Notes: generated from the letters alone by a model not told the origin. A DNA stretch of 64,000 bases from Simplicispira sp. 125 (GCF_003096555.1 NZ_QEKM01000001.1:2914001-2978000), one strand, 5' to 3'; counted from the first letter of the stretch, positions 9,109-17,457 are shown. Translations and numbers: made by a program.

Positions 9109-9189
9109 AAATTTCGTCGCCGCTGGGGTAGATTAACGGCGCAAATCCTCGTCTACTTGAGTTGCATCAATTAAAATCCGACGAAATTT
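9109..9189. repeat. Perfect 11-bp inverted repeat flanking the FNR-type promoter
   Basis: AAATTTCGTCG at 9109-9119 is repeated as its exact reverse complement at 9179-9189. The arms enclose 59 bases that contain the FNR-type box and the -10-like element. They could be a second regulator site or a trace of an insertion event. I cannot tell which from sequence alone. Confidence 0.6.
9130..9170 (-). promoter_or_regulatory. FNR/ANR/DNR-type box and class II promoter for the phosphoketolase operon
   Basis: Positions 9157-9170 read TTGAGTTGCATCAA on the plus strand. This matches the FNR consensus TTGAT-N4-ATCAA at all but one specified base. On the minus strand, a weak -10-like TAATCT (9130-9135) starts 21 bases after the box, the spacing of a class II FNR promoter (box centred near -41.5). 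The box lies about 170 bp before the likely xfp start. Oxygen-responsive activation is inferred from this geometry. Confidence 0.6.
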
Positions 9190-9239
9190 GTATATGACAG
9201 ATTTGTAATCAAGCCGCGTCCTGCCACGAAATATGCTTT

Positions 9240-9716
9240 CCACCAGGGATTCCTGCTGACCCGGTTATGGTCGCGCAGGACGGTCTGCCACTCGTGGCCG
9301 GAGAACTGGCAGTCCTGATCGGAATGGACCATGATCGGCGCATGCGGCTGGCGGTGCCATAGTGCCATGAGCAGTGCATCGAGGGACTAGGCTCGTGTCA
9401 ATGCGGCTGCCCATAGGCCAGCCCACTACTTGGCGCGAGAACAGATCAACCACAGCCGCCAGGTACAGCCAGCCTTCGTGGGTTCGGATGTAGGTGATGT
9501 CGGTGACCCAGGACTGGTTAGGCTCGGCTACCTTGACTGGCGCTGCAGGTGATTTGGCGCAACCACTGCGGGCTTGCCCCCTCGCATCCCAGGCCTGTGG
9601 CCGCAGCCCGTCTACGAGCGCAGGCCTTCGAGTTTGAGCAACCGCGCCACGCGATGCTTGCCGCAGCGCTCGCCCAGGTCGCACATGTCCAGCGTGAGCT
9701 TGCTGTAGCCGAAGAC
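9240..9716 (-). pseudogene. IS3-family transposase (orfB) remnant
   Basis: Two minus-strand frames together carry the core of an IS3 orfB integrase. Upstream is [15 protein letters not shown] then [17 protein letters not shown]. After a frame change near 9370-9400, [14 protein letters not shown] follows. The upstream end is cut exactly where the IS1071 inverted repeat begins (9717), and the downstream part is lost after DHNRVSR. With frameshift and both ends missing it cannot make an active transposase. Confidence 0.8.
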
Positions 9717-9819
9717 GGGGTCCCCTCGTTTTCAGTGCAATAACTGGCGGTACGCAAACCCAGCACTGGCGCGGGGGTGGTGTTGGTAGATCGTTGATTC
9801 TGTTGGCTTTCCTGTTCAC
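9717..9819 (+). repeat. IS1071 left terminal inverted repeat
   Basis: 103 bases identical to the reverse complement of 12818-12920. The identity ends after CCTGTTCAC, where the two sides diverge. The repeat starts with GGGG, as Tn3-family ends do. Confidence 0.92.
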
Positions 9820-9849
9820 TTCTCAAACGGGTATCGTGGCCTCCCACTA

Positions 9850-12777
9850 ATGGGGTTCACGATGCAGGACTGGCAAACGACGTTTTTGGGGATGCGTGAG
9901 CTGCCCCGCGATATCAGTGACTTCGAGATGAAGGCGTTTTTCACCTTCGATGGTGCAGAGCGCGAGGCAATCAATGCGCGCCGGGGTGACGCCCACAAGC
10001 TCGGTCTGGCGCTGCATATCGGGTTTTTGCGCATGAGTGGCCGCCTGCTGTATGCCTTTCGGGTGGTTCCCGTCGCCCTGTGGCGCCACTTGAGCGAGGA
10101 ACTTGGCATTGCCACCCCTGATGTGGCTTCGCTGCGCACGCTGTACGGGCGGGAGAAGACACTGTTCGATCACCAGCAAGTAGCGTGCACGGCCCTTGGT
10201 TTTCGGTGGATGAGCGAGCACCAACGCCGCTCCCTGGTGCGTGAACTGCGGGACGAAGTGGCCCGTTGCGCCGACCGCGATCAACTGCTCGGGAGGGCCC
10301 GCCAATGGCTGTACAAGAATAAGCTGGTGATCGTGCACGAGCGGGCCATCCGGACTTTGATTGCGAGCGCACTCACCCAGCTCGAAGCGGAGACAGGTGC
10401 TGCAATCGCCGCCAGCGTCGATCCGGCAACCCTTGATCGGTGGCGAACCTCGGTTGCAGAGCTGCGCCCAGATGGACAAACCCAACAAAGCTGGCTGTGG
10501 TCGGCGCCGGCCAAGCACTCAACCCGCCAAATCAGCGAGGTACTTGAACGCATCGATCTGCTGTACGAGCTGGACGTTCATAAACACCTGACCGACATCC
10601 CCGATCTCATCTTGCGCCGTTACGCGCGCCGACTAGTCTCTCGGCCGCCGTCTGCCGGCGCCAAGATCAAGGAACCCGCGCGCACCGTGGAGGTCGCCTG
10701 CTTTCTGCGGTATTGCCTGTTCACCACCACGGACCAGTTGATTTTGATGGTGCAGCGCCGGATTGCCGATCTGTGGCGCCAGACCGCTGCCGAGGTCCCC
10801 GCCACCGTCAACTGGGCGGCGATGTACAAAACGCTACTGGCCGAACTCGTGGCCTTGAGCGCCCAGGGCGCTGTGCCGGACGCCGAGCTGCGCGCACGGC
10901 TTGAAGCCTTGGTCATCGAAACCCAGAAACGCAAGCCACCCAGTCGGGCCTCCCTTGTGCGCGAAGGATTGATTGATGTCATTCGCCCCGTACGCTCACT
11001 GCTTGTGGCAATTGCAAAGCTTCCATGGCAAGCCACCGGAGAGCATCCCACCATCGACGCCCTGACGAAATTGAGCGCCTATTACGCCAGTAACATCAGA
11101 AAGTTGCCGGATGGCGTTGTCGCGCCAGGCCTGGGGAAGGTCTGGCAAGCCGCCATATCCAGCCCAGACCGGGAACGGGCGTTTCGGGCATTGGAGGTTG
11201 CCACCTTGTTTGCCCTGCGCCGCGCGGTGCGCAATGGATCGGTCTGGATCGAGCACAGCTTGAGTTTTAGGGGCCGTGCACGCCTGTTCTTCACGGACGA
11301 ACGTTGGAAGGACGAGTCCAAGAAGCACTATGCCCGTCTGTCGCTGCCCGGCAAGGCGGCCACCTTTCTGAAGCCATTGTTGGCCAAGGTAACTGCAGGT
11401 GTCGATGCTGTGGCTGCGGCGGCACGCAGTGGCGTACTGCGCGTCGACGATGAACTCCACCTCTCAGTTTTACCCGCCGAAGACGAAGACCCCGAAGTCA
11501 CCAAGCTACGGGCGGCTTTGGATCACCGCATCGGCGAAGTGCAATTGCCTGAAGTGATTCTGGCCGTTGACGCCCAGGTGCGCTTCAGCTGGATCATGCT
11601 CGGCCGTGAACCACGGTCAACAGCGGAACTGCTGATGGTCTATGCCGGCATCATGGCCCACGGCACCAGTCTGACAGCCATCGAATGCGCGCGCATGATT
11701 CCGCAGTTGTCTGCCACCAGCATCCGCCAGGCCATGCGCTGGGCACGGGACGAACGCCGTCTGAGTCAGGCTTGCCAGGCGGTGCTGGAGTTTATGCAAC
11801 GCCACCCGATCGCCACCACTTGGGGCCGTTCAGACCTGGCGTCTTCTGACATGATGAGCATGGAGACAACCAAGCGGGTATGGCAGGCCCGGCTTGATCC
11901 CCGGCGCAACACGCCCTCCATTGGCATCTACTCCCATGTACGCGACCGCTGGGGAATCTTTCACGCACAGCCCTTCGTGCTCAATGAGCGCCAAGCTGGC
12001 GTGGCCATTGAAGGCGTCATACGTCAGGAACGCCTTGAAACCAGCCAACTGGCGGTGGACACCCACGGCTACACCGATTTTGCGATGGCACTGGCCCGGT
12101 TGTTGGGCTTTGATCTTTGCCCGCGGTTGAAGGAATTGAAACAACGCCACCTGTTCGTGCCTCGCGGCGCCAAGGTGCCAGCCGAAATAGCTGCGGTGTG
12201 CGAGGCCAATGTTGACGTTGCCCTGATCGAAAAGCATTGGGACAGCCTGGTGCATCTGGCGGCTTCGGTCATGAGTGGTCACGCCAGTGCGGTGGCAGCA
12301 CTGGCGCGGTTTGGCTCTGCTGCCCAGGGTGACCCCATCTATGACGCTGGCGTGCAATTGGGACGTTTGCTGCGAACCGCGTTCCTTGCCGACTACTTTG
12401 TTAAGGACGCTTTCAGGAATGAATTGCGCCGGGTGCTCAACCGGGGGGAGGCGGTCAACGCCCTCAAGCGCGCCATTTACACCGGCCGGATCAGCCCGGC
12501 ACAGGCCAAACGTGTGGACGAAATGCAGGCTGTGGCCGACGCGTTGAGTCTGCTGGCCAACATCGTCATGGCGTGGAACACGTCACAAATGCAGGCTGTT
12601 CTGGATCGCTGGTCGAACCGCCGCCAGGCCATTCCGCCGGAACTGATCGGAAAAATTGCTCCCACCAGGCTGGAAAGCATCAACCTGCGAGGCGTGATCC
12701 GCTTTCCTGTTGACCGTTATGCCGACCAAATCCTGCCCTCGCGGCAGGGAGCACCGATAACTGGCACCAACGGATGA
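9850..12777 (+). CDS. tnpA: Tn3-family transposase TnpA of IS1071
   Basis: 975 residues, the full length for an IS1071 transposase. The N-terminal half (MQDWQTTFLGMRELP onward) is the DUF4158-type DNA-binding region of Tn3 transposases. The C-terminal half carries the DDE catalytic region, including LAVDTHGYTDFAM, and ends just inside the right inverted repeat. The start may be ATG 9850 or ATG 9862 (MQDW...). The protein cuts at the inverted repeats and replicatively transposes the element. No tnpR or res site is present, so cointegrates would need host recombination to resolve. The frame is intact. Confidence 0.93.
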   Translation: MGFTMQDWQTTFLGMRELPRDISDFEMKAFFTFDGAEREAINARRGDAHKLGLALHIGFLRMSGRLLYAFRVVPVALWRHLSEELGIATPDVASLRTLYGREKTLFDHQQVACTALGFRWMSEHQRRSLVRELRDEVARCADRDQLLGRARQWLYKNKLVIVHERAIRTLIASALTQLEAETGAAIAASVDPATLDRWRTSVAELRPDGQTQQSWLWSAPAKHSTRQISEVLERIDLLYELDVHKHLTDIPDLILRRYARRLVSRPPSAGAKIKEPARTVEVACFLRYCLFTTTDQLILMVQRRIADLWRQTAAEVPATVNWAAMYKTLLAELVALSAQGAVPDAELRARLEALVIETQKRKPPSRASLVREGLIDVIRPVRSLLVAIAKLPWQATGEHPTIDALTKLSAYYASNIRKLPDGVVAPGLGKVWQAAISSPDRERAFRALEVATLFALRRAVRNGSVWIEHSLSFRGRARLFFTDERWKDESKKHYARLSLPGKAATFLKPLLAKVTAGVDAVAAAARSGVLRVDDELHLSVLPAEDEDPEVTKLRAALDHRIGEVQLPEVILAVDAQVRFSWIMLGREPRSTAELLMVYAGIMAHGTSLTAIECARMIPQLSATSIRQAMRWARDERRLSQACQAVLEFMQRHPIATTWGRSDLASSDMMSMETTKRVWQARLDPRRNTPSIGIYSHVRDRWGIFHAQPFVLNERQAGVAIEGVIRQERLETSQLAVDTHGYTDFAMALARLLGFDLCPRLKELKQRHLFVPRGAKVPAEIAAVCEANVDVALIEKHWDSLVHLAASVMSGHASAVAALARFGSAAQGDPIYDAGVQLGRLLRTAFLADYFVKDAFRNELRRVLNRGEAVNALKRAIYTGRISPAQAKRVDEMQAVADALSLLANIVMAWNTSQMQAVLDRWSNRRQAIPPELIGKIAPTRLESINLRGVIRFPVDRYADQILPSRQGAPITGTNG

Positions 12778-12817
12778 AACCGATCACGGTTTGACGCCAC
12801 GAATCCCGGATTTGAAG

Positions 12818-12920
12818 GTGAACAGGAAAGCCAACAGAATCAACGATCTACCAACACCACCCCCGCGCCAGTGCTGGGTTTGCGTACCGCCAGTTATTGC
12901 ACTGAAAACGAGGGGACCCC
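12818..12920 (-). repeat. IS1071 right terminal inverted repeat
   Basis: Exact inverted copy of 9717-9819. It interrupts an hsdM reading frame: the truncated HsdM runs eight codons into the repeat and stops there. Confidence 0.92.
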
Positions 12921-13340
12921 GCCATCGGGCAACTGCGCGCGGGCATAGCGTTTGTCGAGAATGCCTTTGAGCTTTGGGTTCTCGGCCTCGATCAGCGTGA
13001 GGGCGTCGTCAATGCGCTTGCCAATGTCGGGCTGCTTGGCGGCATTGCGCAGCGATTCCCATCGTGCACCCTCAGGAACCCAGAAGACGTTGACCTCTTT
13101 GTAATAGTCGCGGTCTTCCAGCTCGGCTTCGATGTCGGCAGGATCAGCATCGCCGTAGAAGTATTCGTCGTCTGGGTTGGTGAGACGGGCCGTCAGCTCG
13201 GCCCGGCGGGCGGCGAAGGTGTCAGAGATGTATTTGACGAAGATGAGACCGAGCACCAAGTGCTTGTATTCGGCAGCGTCCATGTTGGCGCGCAGCTTGT
13301 CGGCGGTGGCCCAGAGGGTTTTTTTTATGTCGTCGAGCAT
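12896..13340 (-). pseudogene. hsdM: Type I restriction-modification methyltransferase hsdM, N-terminal fragment
   Basis: About 140 residues of a type I DNA methyltransferase N-terminal helical domain (HsdM_N): MLDDIKKTLWATADKLR, then YKHLVLGLIFVKYISD, then YYKEVNVFWVPEGARW and KLKGILDKRYARAQLP. The catalytic SAM and NPPF motifs are absent because the IS1071 right repeat cuts the gene after LPDGG; the tail VPSFSVQ is read from IS sequence. No hsdS or hsdR is seen in the window. ATG 13340 gives the family N-terminus; ATG 13367 is in frame but less likely. Confidence 0.88.
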
Positions 13341-13678
13341 GGGGACTGAGAGAGTGTGGCAGCACAACCCGGCTCAAGAGAGTGGATCGGGCGCATAGAA
13401 ATCACTCGTCCCATCTTACCGTCACGATCACAGATGGATACAGTTCCTGCGCTCGTTCAACTGTCTTGAAGGCGCAGGGCTTCAAATTGAATGGCAACCT
13501 ACCTGGCCAACGCTCCCTGGCAACAGCGCTTCACTCGTTTTCTTTGCCGTCGTTCATATTCGACCTGCACATGATCAAAAACGTCGCTCCCAAGGGCATG
13601 CTTTTGAAGAGGTCGCACCTGGGGCTTGCTTCGTCTAGACCGTACCGCAGCTCAGTCAATTTCTGATGGTGCACGTCT
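13341..13678. other. Intergenic stretch, no supported gene
   Basis: About 340 bases between the hsdM fragment and the HAD gene. A 94-codon plus-strand frame exists here, but it has no recognisable motif, no clear ribosome binding site, and a composition like random frame. I see no repeat, RNA or IS end in it. Confidence 0.5.
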
Positions 13679-14131
13679 TCAAAGAAGCTTCAGAAGCCGT
13701 GCAACAAGCCGTTCCGCGCTTGTGGTGCATAAACCTGTGCGGCTGTTGGTTAGGAAAAGCGATTTGCAAAACGGCCTGTAAAGCCAGGAACGGTCATCAA
13801 TCGCAAGCCACGGCTCATTGAGAACCTGATTGGCCCGTCGCCACGCATGGCATTCGGCTTCCCGCTCGTAACCAACTAGCGTAGGCGGAACGTCGCGAAG
13901 ATAGCAGTATTGGGGGGTAACTCCCACGAGCTTGGCAGCCACATTGGGCCCCAGTTTTTCTCGAAGACGCTCTACTGGAATTTGCAGCCTCCAAGTAGTC
14001 GCGATCACCAGCTTGCAGTCGGGAACCTGGCTGAGAACGCTCTCAAACACGGGTAAGCAGCTAAAGTGTTTTGACTCATGGCAATGCTCCGGATGTAGAA
14101 CACCGTCGAAATCCAGAAACACGATAGGCAT
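13679..14131 (-). CDS. HAD-domain protein (HAD in Swiss-Army-Knife RNA-repair type)
   Basis: 150 residues starting MPIVFLDFDGVLHP, which is HAD motif I with the two Asp residues. It continues with KLVIATTWRLQ (motif II-like, Thr) and LAIDDRSW (acidic motif IV). The short single-domain layout and FLDFDGVLHPE start fit the HAD family found with Swiss-Army-Knife RNA-repair proteins, where a phosphatase or kinase role on RNA ends is proposed. No RNA ligase is adjacent. It is divergent from the XRE regulator gene, with 112 bp between the starts. It is less GC-rich than the core genes, suggesting transfer. Confidence 0.7.
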   Translation of the reverse strand: MPIVFLDFDGVLHPEHCHESKHFSCLPVFESVLSQVPDCKLVIATTWRLQIPVERLREKLGPNVAAKLVGVTPQYCYLRDVPPTLVGYEREAECHAWRRANQVLNEPWLAIDDRSWLYRPFCKSLFLTNSRTGLCTTSAERLVARLLKLL

Positions 14132-14188
14132 TGGGCGACATCCAAGGGAAGACTCCTGATGCGGAGAATTTTCTTACGACGGGATTTG

Positions 14189-14227
14189 CAATGAGACTAG
14201 TTGGTCGTGGTCTTATTGGTCTCATTG
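14189..14227. promoter_or_regulatory. Candidate operator: perfect 9-bp inverted repeat before the XRE gene
   Basis: CAATGAGAC (14189-14197) and GTCTCATTG (14219-14227) are exact reverse complements, 30 bp centre to centre. They sit in the 112-bp divergent promoter region, ending 16 bp before the XRE start codon. This is a plausible autoregulatory site that could also control the HAD gene. Confidence 0.55.
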
Positions 14228-14243
14228 GGCGGAAATCGGGAGT

Positions 14244-14546
14244 ATGTCTTCCCGAAAACAACTCCGACCCAAAGCTGACTTTGGTCGCGCGCTTCAAGTG
14301 TTGCGCGCTGCACGGGGTGTGACTCAGGAAGACATGCTTTTTGCGACGAGCCGACGGCACATCAGCCGCGTTGAACAAGGCCACCAAGTGCCGAGTATCC
14401 GAACCATAGAAGGGTTGGCTGAGAGTTTGCAGATCCATCCTATGACGCTGATCGCGACAGCGTATTGCCAAGGTTTGGAGTCGGCATCGTTCGACGAAAT
14501 CATCGAGATCGTGAAGGCCGACCTCCAAGCTTTGACCTTAGGTTAG
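14244..14546 (+). CDS. XRE-family helix-turn-helix regulator
   Basis: 100 residues with a Cro/C1-type domain: FGRALQVLRAARGVTQEDM (helices 1-2), SRRHISRVEQGHQVPSIRTI (recognition helix and following turn), then GLAESLQIHPMTLIATA. A short C-terminal helix follows. ATG 14244 has a cgggag site upstream. It is expected to bind DNA as a dimer, and the inverted repeat directly upstream is an obvious candidate target. Its stop codon overlaps the stop of the convergent hypothetical gene by four bases. Confidence 0.85.
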   Translation: MSSRKQLRPKADFGRALQVLRAARGVTQEDMLFATSRRHISRVEQGHQVPSIRTIEGLAESLQIHPMTLIATAYCQGLESASFDEIIEIVKADLQALTLG

Positions 14547-14977
14547 GCGGGGCGAGGTGACTGGGCGGGTTCGACGTCGTTCTGAGTAAGAACACGCAGG
14601 CTTTCCATCAGTTCAGCGCCAGTGGGGCCATCCTTACGATGCAGAATCCGGCTCACGATCTCTCTGTCAATAGTGATGCTTAGAAGAGTCATCGCCTCAT
14701 GCAATGTGCTCATCGCGACATCAAAGCCCTTACTCACTCGCTCGGCGCCGGCCTCCGACAGCAGCAACAAACTGATCGGTAGGGCTGCGCTGCCAGGCCC
14801 CCGGTTATCGTCCCAGCCCTTGCCTGCGAGCAAATCCCGCAGTTGCTCTGAGACCAGTAGCAGATGCTGATCATCTAGAGCATCAGGTAAGACTGATTTC
14901 CACCCTCGCGAGTTGATGAGGCCTGCCAGTTCAGGCTCTCCAAATGTTCCAAGAGTAGTTTTTTCCACACGCAGCAT
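14543..14977 (-). CDS. Hypothetical protein
   Basis: 144 residues, soluble, rich in Leu and Ser, with no signal peptide or membrane segment. No family recognised. The segment DALDDQHLLLVSEQLRDLL and the C-terminal LHEAMTLLSITIDREIVSRIL look helical and might mediate protein contacts. It converges on the XRE gene with a 4-bp overlap of stop codons. It could be a regulated partner of the XRE/HAD islet, but nothing beyond position supports that. Confidence 0.45.
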   Translation of the reverse strand: MLRVEKTTLGTFGEPELAGLINSRGWKSVLPDALDDQHLLLVSEQLRDLLAGKGWDDNRGPGSAALPISLLLLSEAGAERVSKGFDVAMSTLHEAMTLLSITIDREIVSRILHRKDGPTGAELMESLRVLTQNDVEPAQSPRPA

Positions 14978-15157
14978 ATTGGTTGTTCGAGAAATGTGAG
15001 ACTATTTGGTCCCATTCGGAACCGGGGAGCGCGAAGATAACCGAGCTCCAAGGCGTTATTTCGCTCGTAGCGTTGCCACTGGCGAATGGAATGCATCCGG
15101 TTGCCCCGCTGCATAACTTTGGCAACCATTCAGTTGCTTTCCAGGAATCCGTGAAAA

Positions 15158-15601
15158 TTGAAAAGCCGTCTGGATTTCACTCGCTTGGCAGAACTTGATC
15201 GGCAGTTTTGCGAATTCGCGAAGCTGCATCGCGATGTCACACCGAGGTGCGGCTGGGTGAAGACCATCCGCCTCGCCCTAGGCATGAGTTCAACGGCCCT
15301 TGGGACACGTACCGGAATGACGGCCCAAGGCGTGCGCAAGCTGGAACAGGCAGAAGCAAATCAAAGTATCTCTTTGAAAACGCTGGCCAAGCTCGCCGAT
15401 GGCTTGGACTGCGAGGTGCGTTACATACTCCTTCCCCGAAGCAGTTTGCTCGACCAGGTTCTCAAACAGTCGAGAGAAATCCACGGCACCCAGTTGCCGA
15501 CCTCTATCAATGGCACTACTGAAATGCTGCTGGACACGAAGGATCTCGGTGCACTCTCAGCGCTGTTTGCTAATGTGAATAAGCGTGGGTTCTGGTTGTA
15601 G
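15158..15601 (+). CDS. Mobile mystery protein A (XRE-type regulator), partner absent
   Basis: 147 residues with a Cro/C1 helix-turn-helix in the characteristic arrangement of mobile mystery protein A: RCGWVKTIRLALGMSSTALG, then MTAQGVRKLEQAEANQSISL and LAKLADGLDCEVRYILLPRSSL. In the known pair, protein A is followed by mobile mystery protein B, a Fic-domain protein. Here no Fic gene follows; the next coding sequence is a truncated IS3 transposase. The start appears to be TTG 15158, with agga 11 bases upstream. It may be an orphan left by IS-driven deletion. Confidence 0.78.
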   Translation: MKSRLDFTRLAELDRQFCEFAKLHRDVTPRCGWVKTIRLALGMSSTALGTRTGMTAQGVRKLEQAEANQSISLKTLAKLADGLDCEVRYILLPRSSLLDQVLKQSREIHGTQLPTSINGTTEMLLDTKDLGALSALFANVNKRGFWL

Positions 15602-15829
15602 GCTTCTGTCCAGGCTGGAGTTTTTTTCAGCACAAACTCTCTCACACTCCCTTGTAGGCCCGCAGGACGGCGTGGGCTGTCTGAGCAGCATAGGTTTTCA
15701 ATGCTGGAAGCAAGTTATTCACAATCGCTGGGCCGCGAATAGTTATCCACAATGAGTTACTGAAAATTCACTCAGAGAGAGACGCGACCAGTGGTCAGGA
15801 CCAGTGGTCATACTGTGAGCGGTACTGGA
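15602..15829. other. Intergenic stretch with two DnaA-box matches
   Basis: TTATTCACA (15715-15723) and TTATCCACA (15743-15751) both match the DnaA box TTATNCACA exactly, in the same orientation, 28 bp apart, each followed by AT. No rep gene is adjacent. It may be a fragment of a plasmid or phage origin, or chance. Confidence 0.4.
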
Positions 15830-16274
15830 CTACCTGGTCGAAAGAACTGGATTACGCATCGACGGGATGGTGGTGAGCTGGACCATCGGCACGAGTCCGG
15901 ATGCAGAGCTGGTCAACACCATGCTGGATGCAGCCATCGAGACCGTCACAGAGACAAGCGATCGACCAGTGGTCCACTCAGACCGCGGAGGTCACTACCG
16001 CTGGCCTGGCTGGCTATCCAGAATGAGCGAGGCCAAGCTCACCCGCTCGATGTCCCGCAAGGCCTGCTCGCCTGACAACGCAGCGTGCGAGGGCTTCTTC
16101 GGTCGGTTGAAGAATGAACTGTTCTATCCTCGGGACTGGAAGAGCGTCACAGTTGAGCAGTTCATTGAGGTGCTCGACGACTACATCCGTTGGTACAACG
16201 AGAAGCGGATCAAGATCTCCCTGGGGGCCCTCAGCCCGATCGAATACCGGGTGAGCCTTGGACTTGCGGCATAA
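15830..16274 (+). pseudogene. IS3-family transposase orfB, C-terminal fragment
   Basis: The C-terminal 145 or so residues of an IS150-like orfB integrase. They start in frame around VERTGLRIDGMVVSW and include PVVHSDRGGHYRW (second catalytic Asp region), NAACEGFFGRLKNELFY (catalytic Glu) and YNEKRIKISLGALSPIEYR at the C-terminus. The N-terminal half, including the first catalytic Asp, is missing. The fragment sits directly after the orphan mobile mystery protein A gene and may mark the deletion that removed its partner. ATG 15867 would give only a 135-residue inactive product. Confidence 0.85.
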
Positions 16275-16671
16275 AACCAGTCCAAATTTTTATCCGCACC
16301 CCCACACTGTCAAGATTCAATCGGCGCCAACAAAGTAGGTCCAACTTCGGGGGGGGCAATTCAAACCTGGGGCGATTCAAGCCGATGCTCACGACAACGC
16401 CCAAACTGATTCGCGCCTGCTATTGGCTTTCGCGCCGTTCGGTCCGATGTAGAAAGCGGCATTGCGCCATCGCTAGGGAAAATCTTCACGAATCGGTTCT
16501 GACTGTGTCAGGTTGATGCCTGAACTAAAACAGCACGGACGTTGAGCAGTTACGCGCGTGCAGCGAGCTCTGCGAGCTCTGCCCGGGGGCTATTCACCCC
16601 CCGATCCAGTGGCATCACGCCCCTTGCACGCGCACCTGTCCCATGCAGGACATCAGCTTGTGCCTTGCCAA
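16275..16671. other. Intergenic stretch between IS remnants
   Basis: About 400 bases. The first 30 (ataaaaccagtcc...) are probably the outer end of the IS3 fragment. The rest has no convincing frame, and no matching IS end could be paired by eye. Confidence 0.4.
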
Positions 16672-17343
16672 TTACAGATTGCCCAGCGCAAACAGCGTGA
16701 CGATCTGCGCCGTGTTCTTCTTGAGCCCCCGGTAGCGCACCTTCACATATCCAAACTGTTGCTTGATTGCCCTGAACGGGTGTTCCACCTTGGCCCGGAT
16801 GCTGGCCTTGGTGCGCTCCAATTGGGCGATCAACGCCTCCAGCGGCTTGTCCTTGTCCAAAGACCGGCGCAAGCTTGGGCTCAGGGCCACATGCCAGTGC
16901 ACGGTTGGTTTGGCATCAGGTCGCTTGTCCACCCCTTGGTAGCCCGCGTCGCCACGGACCTGCAGCAGTGCATTGACCGTGGCAAGGATCAGATCAGCCA
17001 GCTTGTGGCGCTCCAGCAGATGCCTAAAGGGCAGGATGCTCGATTCGCTGGGGATGTACTCGTCCCAATGGGACAGGCCTGCAAAGCCGCGAAAGGCTGG
17101 CACATCGTGCAGGGCTTCTTGCATCGCTGGATCGCTGAACTTGAACCATTGCTGCATGAAATGGATGCGCAGCAGGGTCTGCACTGCAAAGGGCTGCTGG
17201 CCCCGGCGCCCGCTCTCGGGGGCGTAGGAATCTATCAGCGAGACCAGTTCTGTCCAGGGCATCACCACTTCCATCGCATCAAGGAATTCACGCTTGCGCG
17301 TGCGCTTGGTGGTGTTGTTCAGGCCCAGACTGCTTTGCTTCAT
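16672..17343 (-). pseudogene. IS5-family transposase with in-frame internal deletion
   Basis: A 223-residue frame reads through without a stop, but it lacks the middle of an IS5 transposase. The N-terminal part is normal: MKQSSLGLNNTTKRTRKREF to ILATVNALL. It then jumps at LLQVRGDAGYQGVDKR straight to the second catalytic Asp region. The intervening 90 or so residues, with the first catalytic Asp, are gone. The C-terminal EHPFRAIKQQFGY (catalytic Glu) is present and the protein ends ALGNL. IS5 transposases are about 320 residues, so this copy should be inactive. ATG 17343 is used as the start. Confidence 0.85.
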
Positions 17344-17457
17344 GTGCTTATTGTCTGGGCTTTGCCCATGTTCAAGCACGTCACGCGGGGATTCGTGCAG
17401 ATGGCATGGACGTCTCCACCTACACCCCGTTGGCGCCGTCGGCCTGTGACCCGATAC

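Larger units (their letters stand above)
9717..12920. mobile_element. IS1071 (Tn3-family insertion sequence)
   Basis: A 3,204-bp element bounded by identical 103-bp inverted repeats starting GGGGTCCCCTCG, with a single Tn3-type tnpA and no resolvase. As I recall, IS1071 is 3.2 kb with unusually long inverted repeats (about 110 bp) and a transposase of about 970 residues, so the match is close. IS1071 commonly brackets catabolic genes in Comamonadaceae. The five bases outside the ends differ (aagac on the left, gccat on the right), so the expected 5-bp target duplication is missing. Confidence 0.9.

Noticed and set aside
13382..13666. A 94-codon plus-strand frame between hsdM and the HAD gene
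   Set aside because: No motif, no ribosome binding site, and codon usage unlike neighbouring genes; kept as intergenic.
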